A stretch of DNA of 64,000 bases, taken from Saussurea involucrata. Lineage: Eukaryota > Streptophyta > Magnoliopsida > Asterales > Asteraceae. This document shows positions 48,079 to 61,893 of this stretch, one piece after another. A program made the position numbers and the translations under genes. Each line of letters begins with the position of its first letter. Within the stretch, counting starts at the first letter, position 1. The DNA is taken from assembly GCA_033807775.1 (NCBI GenBank), contig CM066313.1:91707484-91771483 (forward strand), given 5' to 3'. The notes under the pieces were generated by a model. The model saw only the letters and a list, made by a program, of their open reading frames with translations. It was not told the origin of the DNA and did not search any database.

Positions 48079-48395
48079 TAATAATAATCATAATCATAAC
48101 AAATAATGATAATATAAAGAACAAACATAATTAACAATAAGTGTTTAAATAATTGCTACCAATTCAAATATGATTAAGCACAAAAGATTGTAATAATATA
48201 TAATAATACATTTAGAAGGAAATATATATTGACAATAATTTTTATTTATGTAGTAGAGTTGCTTTCACTTAATTCATATTTTAATAACCATATTAAATTA
48301 ATAAATATTAGTTGACCTAAGTAATTAAACTAAAATATCCCAATCAAATAAATTAACTACCTTTCAGATAATAATTGATGATTAAATTAAAAACA

Positions 48396-48990
48396 TCTAA
48401 GGCCATCCGCAGCGCCCACGGGCTCGGCCTCCGGGCTTTCAAACCCGAGGAACCCGAAAGCATTCAACGGCTATTTGTATTTTTTTTTAAATCATAAAAA
48501 TAAATAAATCCAACGGCTACTTTTATAAAAAAAATCCAATTTAATCCCACTATATATATTAACCCTCAACCTCTTATTTTTTCACACCAACAATCTCTCA
48601 AACTCTCTCAAATTCTCTCAAACTCTCTCAAATTTCATCATGAATCCAAACAAAACACCTACATCCCGTCGTAACCGACCGGATACACCACAACCGCAAG
48701 AAGACCCGGAGCTTGGTTTCCAAGCGTTTACACAACAAGGTTATCATCCGCAATTTTCGCAACAATATCCGCCACAATTTTCGCAACAATATCCGCCACA
48801 ATTTTCGCAACAATATTTTTATTTTGTTAAATAATTAAATGTATAAATAAAAGAATTAAAAAAATGATGTGGCGCTGATGTGGCATTGAGGGCTTTTAGT
48901 TATGCGCTGGGGGTGTTTAGGGCTTGAGGGCTTAGCTGATGTGGCGCTGATGTGGCGTTGAGGGCTTTTATCTATGCGATAAAATAAGTT
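48396..48990 (+). mobile_element. Harbinger-like fragment
   Basis: Begins with a GGCCATCCGCAGCGCCCACGG-type end, passes through a TATATATTAA promoter-like stretch and CTCTCAAA repeats, and contains a 64-codon ORF. It ends in a region with repeated GATGTGGCGCTGATGTGGC and GAGGGCTT units. Only the first part of the element appears to be present. Assignment rests on general resemblance to plant Harbinger elements. Confidence 0.45.
48640..48834 (+). CDS. Gln/Pro-repeat N-terminal fragment of a transposon ORF
   Basis: The frame is 64 codons and starts MNPNKTPTSRRNRPDTPQ. It ends in a tandem repeat of FSQQYPPQ (about three units, 24-bp DNA repeat) and the run-off YFYFVK. Proteins with such starts precede Myb-like ORF1 in some plant Harbinger elements, but no Myb region follows. 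It may equally be a stray short ORF. Confidence 0.35.
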   Translation: MNPNKTPTSRRNRPDTPQPQEDPELGFQAFTQQGYHPQFSQQYPPQFSQQYPPQFSQQYFYFVK

Positions 48991-49316
48991 AATAGATAAC
49001 AAATACATTCATAAAACTATAAAAAGATAATAATAGATCAACTAAAATTTAATGATACTAAAACTAGAATAAAACTAATATGATAATATATTAAGTAAAC
49101 TAATTAATAAATAGCTAATCAAGAAAATAAATAAATTTGTATGGGGTTTGGACTTGAAAATTAGATAATCCGTTTACTACTCTGATACGTACCTTGTTCT
49201 CCTTTCGAGTAAGCAATATGTAAATTTATATTAAAATTAGCTTGTATTGAAGGAGTTTTAAAGTTTCTAAATTTTCTAATACTTTCTAAAACTAGGGGTG
49301 TTACAGAGACGCAGAT

Positions 49317-49770
49317 ATGTCCACCTTCACCACCATGGAACTCGATCTTTTTTTCTCTGTGTCAACGTCAAAATCAATTTTCGAATTTGATTTGGGGGTT
49401 AATTTTGGTTTGGAGTATGATTTAGGGTTTTTAATTTTTGTTTTAAGTTTTGTTGCTGATGATGAATGGGAGAAAATGAAGATTTCACTGGTGTGCATTT
49501 TTGCCGAGAAGACAGGTTGTTGAAGTCGAGGATTTTGCGAAAGAGGATGGCTTTGTCATAGTCGTGGCCCTCATGGGTTTCCTGGAGAAGATAACTTACG
49601 CCATAGTGGTGGGCTTCATCGGAGTAAAATGTACGTTGTGGAATGCATATTGTTTGTTTAAGGCAATGGTGTTGTTGGATGGTGGGGAAATGGCGACGGA
49701 AATGATGCTAGAGATAGGCCGGAGATTTGTGGAAGATGAGGTGGTTGGGTGGGTTCATGGCGACCAGTGA
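49317..49770 (+). pseudogene. Unrecognised coding-like fragment
   Basis: Two frames overlap slightly: 49317-49523 (68 codons, aromatic-rich) and 49501-49770 (89 codons, GFLEKITYAIVVGFIGVKC). Composition is less AT-rich than the surroundings and the second frame is cut by a hAT-like element at 49765. I do not recognise a family. It could be the remnant of a host gene or chance. Confidence 0.25.
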
Positions 49771-50684
49771 CGGATCCAGAAATTTTACTGATGGGGTTCA
49801 GAAATTTAGTCATGGCTGCGTGACCATGTGGTTAATAATGTTCTCTAATCAAATATCTTCATCTTATTTATCGATTTACCCAAAATGATATTTCGTAACC
49901 TTTTTTTCTTTCGGACGGAGCGCAAAGAAAATCATTCAAACCAATTTTCTAGGCATCGAGTTACTAGAGTTAGGTTGGATACTATTACAAGAATCGTTAC
50001 CCGCCCTACCAGGTACGGACGTTGGTCATTATTTTTCAAATTATTTTCCATTTTCTAGCGGAATAAAAAATAATTAACAATTAGATATCAATTAACAAAC
50101 CCTAACAACAAAATAATTAACAAAAAAGAAACTAATAATTTGTCATCAACTAATAAACGATAACCGTATTAATTTACAATTAACAAAAATTAACAATTAG
50201 GCATCAACTAACTAACTCTAACAGTTAACAAAATAAATTACATCTATTAATAAACTCTAACCCTAACAATTAACAAAATATTAGCGGTTAGGTATCAACT
50301 AACAAACCCTAATCTTAACAATTAACAAAAATTAACAATGCGACATCATCTAACAAACCATAAACATAACCGTATCAGTTAACATAAAAATTAAAACTTA
50401 AACATCAACTAATAAATTTTAAACCTAACAATTAACAAAAATTAGACATCAACTAACCACCTTAACCTTAATGATATATTAAAAAATAAATTATATAAAA
50501 TATAGTTAATGAAACTAGGCTAAAAGAAATTTGAGGGGGTCAAATCCTAGATCTATTGGGGTCAAAAACAATCAAACAATATATATTTTTTGAAGTGATA
50601 AAATTTACTATATAATAATCAAACTAATTTGAGATTCTATGGGCGTCATTGGCACCCCTTACTTAAACCATGCGTCCGCCCCTG
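49765..50684. mobile_element. hAT-like non-autonomous element (920 bp)
   Basis: Starts CAGTGACGGATCCAG and ends ATGCGTCCGCCCCTG, inverted relatives of each other and of the element at 62752-63495. The 8-bp flanks (ATGGCGAC / ATGGCCAG) match at six positions. The middle is a decayed array of AACAATTAACAAAAATTA and CATCAACTAACAAACC units at about 50080-50480. Confidence 0.65.
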
Positions 50685-51091
50685 ATGGCCAGGAGGTGAG
50701 GGGGATATGAGAGGTTTTTTACCTGTTTTTTTGTAACCCATGACATCATTTAATTGGTACTAAAAAAAGATAAAATGCTAAGAAAATATAAACATTTAAT
50801 ATTAAAATAAAAAAATATAAAGAGACAAAAATGTTCGGAGAAAATTTATGAAAAATTGTCTATCACTAGATTTATCATTTATCTGCATACTTATAAATGA
50901 AATCTAAGGACCAACTCCCTAAAAATTCACATATATAACCGTAAATTAGTCCAACTTTAATCACCCTAAAATTCTATTCATTAGATACTCCTAGGGAGAT
51001 GTGAGAAAGGTTAATTACAAATTGCTCTTTCCCTTAACTTGTGCTAATTTGACTAAAATTAAATAAGCCATGTTGAATAATCTATTTAAGG
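50685..51091. other. AT-rich upstream region of the kinase gene
   Basis: No repeat or coding signal that I can recognise. It probably contains the promoter of the gene that follows. Confidence 0.4.
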
Positions 51092-51099
51092 TATATAAA
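51092..51099 (+). promoter_or_regulatory. Candidate TATA box of the kinase-PP2 gene
   Basis: TATATAAA lies 36 bp before the upstream ATG at 51128 and 225 bp before the preferred start at 51317. A transcription start near 51125 would leave a 5' leader of about 190 bases and would make use of the 51128 ATG unlikely. Confidence 0.45.
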
Positions 51100-51316
51100 A
51101 GTAATTTATACAACTTTCCATTAAAAAATGCAAAGCCAACATAGTAAAGAAAACTGTTTTGATCAAGTTGCTAGCCGCCAAGAGAAAGAAAGAGATGTAT
51201 GTGCAAATGATTTCTATTTAAGTAGCTCTTTAAAGAAAGGTGGAACATATTTAACTTCCATCTCTTTATTGTCTTCTCTAATCGTATCTGATCTCTTTCA
51301 TCATTTAAAAGAAATA

Positions 51317-52222
51317 ATGTCTTCGGAAGATTTTCATCACCTCAAAATTCATCTAGAAGACATAAAATCCGCCACCAACAACTTTGATGCCAACAAACTA
51401 GTAGGACATGGTGGGTTTGGACCGGTGTACAAAGGAGAACTCTGTCTTCCACAAGGACGGACCATGATGGCTTTCAAGCGCTTAGATCCTAAACTCGGGC
51501 AAGGAAATGATGAGTTTTGGAAGGAGATCATCATGCTTTCCAAATTCAAACATGAAAATTTGGTCTCTCTCTTATGCTATTGTGATGATGGTAATGAGAG
51601 GATCCTTGGGTACGAGTATGCATCTCATGAGAGCTTTGACCGCTATCTAGGTGACACTAATCTCTCATGGTCCCAACGTATTAAAATATGCATTGGGGTT
51701 GCTCGTGCCCTAAGCTACCTTCATGATCCCCCGGAGACACAAGAGAGAGTTTTCCATCGAGACATTAAAAGCGCGAACATTCTTCTTGACCATAATTGGA
51801 CTGCTAAAGTCTCAGATTTTGGTTTGTCGAAATTCGGCCCAACTCTCCAACCACAAACATATCTTCTCTCAAATTGTGTTGGTACGCCTGGATATTGTGA
51901 TCCGTTGTATTGGGAGTTGGGCTTCCTAACAAAGGAGTCTGACATATACTCTTTTGGGGTCATTTTGTTTGAAGTAATGTGCGGAAGATTATGTTTTGAA
52001 ATTCGTAGTGGTGAGTTACACATTTTAGCGCCTATGTGGAAAAACCATTATGATGAAAATAGACTCAATGATATTGTCTCTTTTAATCTAAGAAGATACA
52101 TAGATTCAGATTCTTTGATGACATTTTCCGCCATTGCCGGTCGATGTTTAAATAGAAATCGTAAAGAACGACCAACAATCTCGGAGATTCTTATGGAACT
52201 TGAGATTGCTCTTGGACAACAA
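51317..52222 (+). CDS. Exon 1: complete kinase domain
   Basis: 302 codons. DIKSATNNF just before the glycine loop is typical of plant receptor-like kinases. The activation segment ends GTPGYCDPLYWE, with CDP where most relatives have LDP. The frame runs through the donor (CAA|GTAAGT) for seven codons to a stop at 52243, so retention of intron 1 would give a kinase without PP2 domains. Confidence 0.88.
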
Positions 52223-55200
52223 GTAAGTTTTCTTTATGAATAAAAGTTCCTTTTTATCACAAATTTTGATGCAATTTTTCTTGACACAAGTGTTGTAAAA
52301 TATTTTCACAGAATACTGCTCAAAATGGTATAAATTTGTTCGAGTATGGAAATCTTGCAGTGCCTCCTCTGTTATATGAATCCAGAGAGAAATACCTCTT
52401 GCTTCTCATGAAAGGATTTCGTTATCAGGATACAACGGTAATTACATGATTTTATTATATATTGATGTCATATATTTTACACTAAAAAATAAAGAGGCTT
52501 TATCGATGGTAATTTCTGCCGGATTACAGACAAATTTTTCCGTCGGTTCATCGATGATTAAAAATCCACCAGTAATCACGATTACCGTACACACAAAATT
52601 TTCTGACAATGAAACTCGTCGATAATTTGTCGTATGAAGGCTTTTCTCAGTAGAAACATAATTTTTCGTCTGCAAAACCTCATTATTTTGTAGTGTTATG
52701 TTAATTTATTTTTATAATTGAACCACGACACAAAAGTAGAACACAATTTATAAACTATTTGAGTTTTTACTTGATTAGGTAGAACAAATAACTTATGAAA
52801 TACATTTGGAGTTTGTGACTTTTACTACGTGATGCATCACGAAATATCTTGAATCTAAAGCCGAAAACTCAAAAGAATTATCTTATTTCATGTTCATTTC
52901 TATTTTTATCACACGATGTCAATTTTATGGTTTTATGTGTTTTAAATTGCATACTGGATGTGTAAAATTCAAGGTCAATATGATCAAGTGATCAAAAAAA
53001 TTGAAAAAAAAGATTCACCCAATAGTGGTGTCTTCAAAGCATAACATTTGAGCTCATTTTGGAGACCATGTTGTTTCGATGAGCCCAAACGAGGTAAAGT
53101 AATGTCCATTTTACCGTTGTCCAGATCTCACCATGGTTTTCATTATCGTCACCCGGATCTTGCTCGTTTAATAACTACTGAATTGTTTCAGCCTCTTCAA
53201 GATTTCCCCCCCACCATCTTCCAACACCTCTCCACATACCCTTCACTTCCGGACATGTTACAAGGGCATGGTCCAATTCTTCGATCGTATTTTCACACCT
53301 CGGGCATAGTGTTGTATCCAAATCAATCCCCATCCTATCCAAGCTTGATAACATGGTATTCGACCCAATCGAACCCTCTATATGGAGATGCATACCTTTT
53401 TCGGGATGATCGTTGACCATCTCGTTTTCGTAATATTAGCACTCGGTTGATTCTCCATTCCTTTTTGGATTTCTCTCATTGTCTTCACTTTGTATTCCTT
53501 GGTATCGTCTAAGGTCCATTCCACCTTATCTTTCCTATCTCGTACCATCGTCCAACCATCAAATCGGGCATTAGTTCTTTGAGTTCCCCTAGCTCTCTCC
53601 CTCGCGGTGGTCTTCTTAATTTCCAATTCCACTTCCAATGTCCATCTATCCATTTTCCTCTTTCTGCAATAGTGCTAGATTTCTCCGTCTCCAATCGGTA
53701 AAGCCTTGGAAACTTATCTTGAAGTCGCTCCATTCCACACCATCGATCCGTCCATATCCTCGTTGCTTTGCCATCTCCCACTTTTATCCCGAACGAGCTT
53801 GTGAAGTGTATTCATTTGCTGTCCAAAAATGCGCCTAATCGGATGACATTTGACCACGTATTACTTGCACCATCAAAGCCAACTGGTTTGTCACATAATC
53901 CCCCCCTTCCCCATACAAACTTTTAATTACATATACCCAAAGGGCGTCCCTTTCCACAAGGAAACGCCACCACCATTTACCCAAGAGGCCACAATTAATC
54001 GATTATAGACTTCCTATGTTAAGCCCAGCCTTTTCAAAAAAAATTACGGTATTTTCCCATTTGACCCAAACCAAAGGTTTTTTCCACTACTCTCGCCCCC
54101 CCCAAAAGAAACGACATCTCACTCTCTCACATTATTTTATCACTCCACTCGGGGCTCGATACAATGAGAAGTAGTACAACGACAAGCTCCCCAATACCGA
54201 TTTGACTAGAGTTAGCCTACCCCCGAAAGATACCAGTCTCGATTTCCATGATGCAAGTCTCTTTTTCAATTTCTCAACTGCGATTTTCCAATGATCCAAT
54301 CGCTTCATAGAGGCACCAACCGGGAGTCCTAAATAGATAAACGGTAATGTACCATACCCGCATCCGACGCTTCTCGCCCAATTAATGACTTCCTCCTCCG
54401 GTATCCGGACGCCGTACATCTTACTTTTTCCCACGTTTATTTTTAGCCCGAACATCTTTTGAAAGCACGTCAAAATCTTCAAAAGATTTTTCAGATTTGT
54501 GATGTTCCATTTACCAAATAACACCACATCATCTGCGTATTGTAAGTGAGAAAGAGGCCTTTCTTCTCCGCTTCGGTGGTAATGATGTGTAGTGTTTCGG
54601 CCACAATAAGGAACAAAAACGGGGCAAGTGGGTCTCCTTGTCTTACATCTTTCCGTATTTCAAACTCCTTTGTTGGCGACCCATTTATTAAAACCGACAG
54701 AGTTGCGGATTGAAGACATCCTTTGATCCAATTCACCCATCTAAGACCAAAACCCATCTTTCTCATGGAATCCAACAAAAATGACCATTCAATGCTATCG
54801 TAGGCTTTTTCGAAATCTACCTTGAAGATCAAACCACTCCTCTTTTTTTTTCGAACGTAATCAATGATCTCATTTGTCACCAAGACTCCATCCAAAATGT
54901 AGCGCCCTTTTAAGAAGGCGCTTTGGGTGTTGCTAATTATCTTCCCCAACACACTTTTAGACGTTCGGCCAATATCTTAGCGATTGTTTTGTAGTAGATT
55001 CCAATAAGACTTATTGGCCGAAACTCACCAAGGTTTAAAGGCGTGTCAACCTTTGGAAATAAGGTTAATAATGAGGAGTTACATCCTCCGCTAAACTCAC
55101 CACTTTCCCAAAACCAAGTAATCGCGTGCTTTAAGTCTTCTGTCACGATCCCCCAAAATCTCTTTATGAACCCAAATGTGAAGTCGTCCGGTCCCGGTGC

Positions 55201-56957
55201 CTTATTGCTTCCGCAACTTTTTACCGCGTCCCAAATCCCACTTTCTTCAAATGGCCTCTCCAAATTGGATGCTTCCTCGGCTGTAATTTTAGGGAATAAT
55301 CATTCTTCTAACGTGGGACCATTTAATAGGTGAGAAGAGAATTTATCTTTGAAGAACTCGTAGGCATGTTCTTTAATTCTATCCGGATCCTCCGTCCATC
55401 CCAAACTAGTGTGTACGCCTCTAATCGAATTTTTTCGTTCCCTATATCTCATCGCCGCGTGGAACGCCTTGGAATTTTCATCGCCATCCGTCACCCATTT
55501 CACCTTCGTTTTTGGTCTTTTCATCTCCAATTTCTTTCTCTCCAGCTCCAACCATTTGCTCCTCTCAAAATTGATGAGAAATTGTATCAAATTTCCATTC
55601 ATTTACAGTAGGATCTTCAATCGTCTTTTAGAAGCATTTAGTTTAAACATGTAATCTTAAAAAATACATCATTTATTAGAAGAAAAAAAATACCAATTGC
55701 TATTGAATTGAGTATTTTGGTTTGTTTGAGAATTGGTGACATGGTTTGAAGTCCATGCCAGTAAAAGGAATTCAAAACTTCGGTTTCAAATATACCCCTC
55801 ATTTTAACTATTTGATATTTTTTTCTTTTCAAGTGTAGAAATGTGATTTTTATATTTATTACATCTAACTGTATCACATATATAGCTATATAATAAACTA
55901 AGTTTTGTATGCTCCGTCTATCTCAGTTTTTTTTATTTAATATTAAGAGTTCTTCTAATAAAATAAATTGAACATGTTTATTGGACAGTGGCTTTCGATA
56001 GATAAGAATGAAAGAGCTTGTGAAATAATTTCAGCTACAAAATGTATCACGATTATTGGACAAAAGAACTTTCAAATCATTCGAGATGAAAATTCAAGGT
56101 CTCTCTCTCTCTCTCTCCCTCTCCCTCTCCCTCTCTCTCCCTCTCTCTTCAAAAATATTTGTTTATACTTCTCTCAATATTTTCCCTATCTTTCTATCCG
56201 TTAATTGTTTTAGTCGGAGACATCTAAAAATAATTGAATAAAATAATTGATGAATAAAATCAACACACATGTCCATTTTTGAATAACAAAATCATCTGTA
56301 TATGTGTGTGTGTGCGCGCGCAGATTTGATAATGTCATGGAGGGTGTACATGATTTTAAGATAAAAGCAGAAGCTCATTTCTTGATACCACATGTCACAT
56401 ACAACATCAACCTGGTCTACAAACTTGCACACTGGGATCATGGGACATGTTTACCCTTCAAATACAAGTTGGAGGAGGAGACACACTATTCTGGTCCATT
56501 CATTGCAGAAATGAGAGAAGATGGATGGTTAGTTAGTCAACTATATCGATTTACTTGCCATCAAAAACAACAAGAATTTACAATCGAGTGTTTGCACGGA
56601 GATTTGTGGAAGCACATGAAAAAATCTAACAAATTTTTTCTTGAAGGCATTGAATTTCGTCCGGTGAATCATGTAAGTTGGATTAAATGAATCGTTTATT
56701 TGGGTATATATAAATGGGAGCTTTGAATCAATCAAAATTAATATCGATTTAATAGGAGACGGAGGAAAATAATAGCATGGATTCAGACGTAAATTGGGAA
56801 CAAAAGTTTCCGAATGATTATATCGATTTAATCAAGTTATCAAAAGAGAAAATAGAATGGACAACCAAGAAGGAAGCGTACTCTCTATTACGCCAAGGGT
56901 TCCTCATCGACAATGGTGACAAGGTAATTTTTTAAATCCGTATATGTCTCTCTCCCC

Positions 56958-57011
<54 letters not shown>

Positions 57012-60000
57012 TATGCAAATCAGAATAATAATAAAAATTGACAACGATAGCAACCAATAATCATGTATTGTTTCTCATTCTTATGTTTCTCACGGTAAGA
57101 ATGAGTTGACAGCAACAAGAACCCTTGATCATTTTAAATAATTTAATTATAACAAATTAATATAAAATACTATGAAATGTTAACATACGTTAATGTACGT
57201 TAACACGTAAGTTATGTGAACTTCCGCCAACAAAGTGTTTTTTAGCATTCTCTTGAAATTTTGATTTCTCACAAGAATCCAACCTAGGGATCATATGTTA
57301 ACGCTATAGATTTGGTGAATTATTCGACTTCATAGTTGACAATTGTTTTAGATGTAAGGGGAGTAGTAGGAAAAACTTTGGTGAGTCGTGTACTTCTCTT
57401 TCTTCATGTCTCGGAACCATGTAATTGCTCTCGTTTGCTAGCCCCTAGCTATGTCTTAATGTGATCTGTTGTTTCATCAAAAATGTGTTAAACGCTACAG
57501 TCGCAATGATATAATTAAGTGAATAAAGATAGACACTTCAAAACACAACTTATTTTTCAGGAGCTAATTTTCTAGTGGATAATCCGTCATAAAAATCCGA
57601 GAGAGTGACTCTTTTAGTAGTGAGATGAAGGTTTGTAGATGATATAATCTTCATCTACCTATTTATATCACCATTATTGAAACTTTAATAAATTCATGCA
57701 TGTGAAAGTAACAGAAGTTATGTACAAGTTTGTAAAAATAACTGAAATTGAAGATAAATGTTGATGAAAGTAGATGAAGGTTTGTGAAATGCGTACAGAT
57801 GAAGGTTTGTGAAATGCGCTAAATATATTTATGTATGGTTAAGCTCCCGAAGGAATGAATATATATTTTGGTGAGAACATGAAAACAAACCTTCATCACC
57901 TTCATTTAACAAATTTTCATCTACCTTCATTTATCTATTCATATTATCACTACTGAATTTTTAACAAATTCATACATATACAAATAGTTGAAGTTAAGTA
58001 AAGGTTTGTAAAGATGAATGAAATTGAAGATAAATGTTGATAAAAATAAGGGGGCGTTTGGTTTATCTTAAGAAATGATAATGAAAATGAAAATGGGAAT
58101 GCATGAGAATGATTATAAACCAATATTTGTAATAAAAAATGTTTTATATAATAATTTTAATACAAATATGTGACGTCCAACATGAAAATAAAAAATATTT
58201 TTCATTCAACATCGAGAAATGAAGGGACGCATGAGAAAAGATGGCTGAGCGGGAATAAGATTTTCCTTCCCCCCAATTTGGTCGGGATAGGAAATTAATG
58301 GGTTTGGGATAATAGACCCATTATATTATATCAAACCAAACCAAACAACAGTTTTCATTATCATTCCAATTCTTTACATTTCAATACCCCCAACCAAACA
58401 CCCCTTAAATGAATGTATAGATGAAGGTTCTTGTTTTTTTCTAATCATGAGAGAGTGTATTTTTTTGTGGTTCTTGAATTCCAAGTCTCTACTATTAACT
58501 AGATTGGGTAAGACGTACGATGCTGGAAATTTGAATTAGCCTAAGGTGGTGTTTGTTTTTTAAGAGATTTGAAGTCGGAAGTTTTATTTCACTTCTGATT
58601 AATAAGAGGCGGTACTTTAAGAGGTTATAAGACATTACCTCTTCTACTTTCAGACGTATTTCAGACTTAAGAGTCTCTGAAATCTGAAAAAAAAACGGTC
58701 TGAACGTAAGAACGTCTGACTGATTCAGACTTCAGAGGTATTAAGAGGTTTTTTTTTTAAAACAAACAACCCTAAGTAGTTGATCAGTAATCTACCGTGT
58801 AAAAATGTTTCTTCAAAAATTCGGACGAGTTTTTACAAGGTTTGGAAAGAAAAGATAGAAAAAAAACAAGTAACAAAGACATTTTTGTAGTAGTGCATGT
58901 GTGTTAGAATAACACACAAACAATTTTGCTCATTTACATATAATATTTTTGAAGTTACTAACAACTCTTATTATTGAACAGTGGTTTTCTATTAACAAAA
59001 ATATGAAGAAACGTCTTATGATACATGCTGAATCATTTTTGAATCAAAATGAATGGATATGGAAGTCTTTTCCGGAATCAAGGTATCAACCTCTTTCTCA
59101 ATTGTGTTTTCATTGACAAGTTAGAAATGTTTGCATGCTACCATATAGAATGATAATTAAATGAGAACCACAAATATATTATAAACTTATGAAAATCAAT
59201 CTAAAAATATTATTTTCATAAGTTTTTTTCATCAAAACCTATATTAAGATATTGTTTCACAATATTCGTGTTCACCGCTTTCCTTTTCTTTAACTAATTC
59301 GATTGTGTCAGCCGGTCTAACATTTTGTTATGGGTTGGCTTGGCTGGACAACGATGGATTGAAGGTAAGATAGATTTGAGTTCAAGTGGCACGGGACCTT
59401 CGATCTACCATAGGGTAGAATACTACCGAATCCATTCTATTGAAGCGTAACATTTCAGTACATCTGGAAACAAAATTGATTCACCTAATGAAATGAAATA
59501 CACGTAAAAAATATTGTTATGTGAAACAAATCCACGTGAAACAATCATATTATGAAACAAATATATGTGAAACGAAATATCTTCAATCTTAGCATTTGAT
59601 GAGCAAATATCAATGAAATAAAATATTTTTAGATCGGGTCTCACGAGTTTGTAACATATTTATGGTTCTCATTTGATTTAACCCATATATATATATAGGG
59701 TCTCCTTCTTTTGTTAACTTTTTCATGATGTGCATATATGCACATCGGGCATTGCATATATGCACATATTACAATTGCCTGATGTGCATATATGCACTGG
59801 TTAACAAAAGAAGGAGCCCCTATATATATATATATAGGGTCAGGTTTAGGGGAAAACCTAAAAAAAACGGAAAACTGAAAAACACTCTAGTAGCCCTTCA
59901 TCTGGACGGTATGCACTTGTGCATACATGTAATTTGTAACATGCACACGTGCATATATAAAAACCAAAAAACAACATAATTTACATGTATGTACAAGTGC

Positions 60001-60074
60001 AAACCGTCTAGATGAAGGGTCACCAGGGTGTTCTTCAGTTTTCCGTTTTTTTAGGTTTTCTCTTGAATCTCTCC

Positions 60075-60105
<31 letters not shown>

Positions 60106-61556
60106 GGGTTGGGTTCATTTGAAAAGTCAATTTTCATTGTGCACATGAGAACAAATCACAACCATTGATCAAAATTTAGAAAACTAATCAATGGCTAAAA
60201 CATAATAAGATTAATTGAGAAGTGATTAGGGACAAAATTGGAAATTTGAATCAACGCATACCTTATTTGACCTTTTATTTTCTTTTTTAATTAAAAAACT
60301 TTTATCCCCTTGAAGTTTAAAATAAATTATCTAAAAAAATTACTACTATTTTAATCAAACAAATTACACCAAAAAACAAGAATTTCGTGCTGTTCGATAT
60401 GACATTCATCTCGATATAATTTTTATTTTCATTTTAACCGTTTTTACATGAAATCCTATATATATGTTATATTCATTATGAATATTTATGCACGTTCCAG
60501 GGTATCCACATTCAGTATGAATAACAAAGGTGAACGTTCATTCACTATTCATGATGAATAATACAATATTCAGGATGAATAATACAACATTTAGGATGCA
60601 TAAAACATAAATTCATGATTCATGTATTATTCACCTTGAATGTTGTATTATTCATTCTGAATGATACATTATTCATGATGAATAATACATGAATGACCCG
60701 TGAAATTGTGGACATATGGCGCTCTCTCTTTTGTTCCCCGTTTCACAACCGAAACTTTGTTTAATTCATTCTGAATATGTATACACATCCCCGGGTGTCC
60801 ACATTTAGTATGAATAACATAGGTGAACGTTCATTCATTATTCATGATGAATAATACAATATTCAAAATGTACAATACAACATTCGGGATGAATAATACA
60901 CGATATCATGAATCATGTACTATTCACCTTGAATGTTGTATTATTCATCATGAATGATACATTATTCATGACGAATAATACATGAATGACCCGTGAAGGT
61001 GTGGAGACGTGGCGCGCTCTTTTTTGTTCCCGGGTTCACAACCGAAACTCGATGGGTGTTGGGTTACGGTGATGAAGAACGCGATGGCTTACGACGTTGA
61101 AGAAAGTGTTGAAAAATGTGATGTCGAGTTACGGACTTACGGTGTCGAGGTTTTGTACACATTTGAACGTACATAAATATTCATAATGAATATAAAACAT
61201 ATATAGCATTTCACGTAAAAACGGTTACAACAAAAAAAACTATATCGAGATGGATGTCATATCGAAGAGCACGAAATTCTCGTTTTTTGATGTAATTTGT
61301 TTGATTAAAATATTAGTAACTTTTAAGATAATTTATTTTAAACTATAAGGGGGGTAAAACTTTTTAATTAAAAAAAAAATAAAAAGTCAAATATGGTAGG
61401 CGTGAGATTGAAATTATATTTCCTTTTTACCCCTAATCACCTTAATTAATAATTTTAATTAAAAACTCTATTTAATATGAGTTGTTGGATCAAAAGAGAT
61501 GGAGGCGTGGTGATCGGTCCTCACGTGCACAATGAAAGATGAGTTTTCATTTGAAC

Positions 61557-61617
<61 letters not shown>

Positions 61618-61835
61618 ATCATATATAGAGTCGGGTTCAAACGAGAACAATACTTATTTACAAGAACACAAGAACGAACAAACTCATTAGTGATTTTATA
61701 TTAACGCACGAAAAAAGGACTTTGGCCGCAGCTTCAGGTCCGTGTGGCTTTTTTGCGCGTTAATGTAAAATCACTAATGATTTTGTTTGTTCTCGTGTTC
61801 TTTTAAATAGTTATTGTTCTCGTTTAATCCTCCCT

Positions 61836-61893
<58 letters not shown>

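Larger units (their letters stand above)
47641..49316. other. AT-rich stretch, possibly an old LTR (47695-49305)
   Basis: Starts TGTAACTTCC at 47695 and ends GGGTGTTACA at 49305, like a gypsy-type LTR. The 5-bp flanks (GCAAG and GAGAC) do not match, and there is no PBS or polypurine tract. It contains a CACTA MITE and a Harbinger-like fragment. Confidence 0.3.

Noticed and set aside
47695..49305. Solo gypsy LTR
   Set aside because: The ends TGTAAC...GTTACA fit, but the flanks GCAAG and GAGAC do not match and none of the conserved LTR blocks is present; kept only as a low-confidence note.
51128..51316. N-terminal extension of the kinase by 63 residues
   Set aside because: The frame is open, but the TATA-like box at 51092 would put the transcription start at about this ATG, and family members start close to the LKIHLEDIKSATNNF-like segment.
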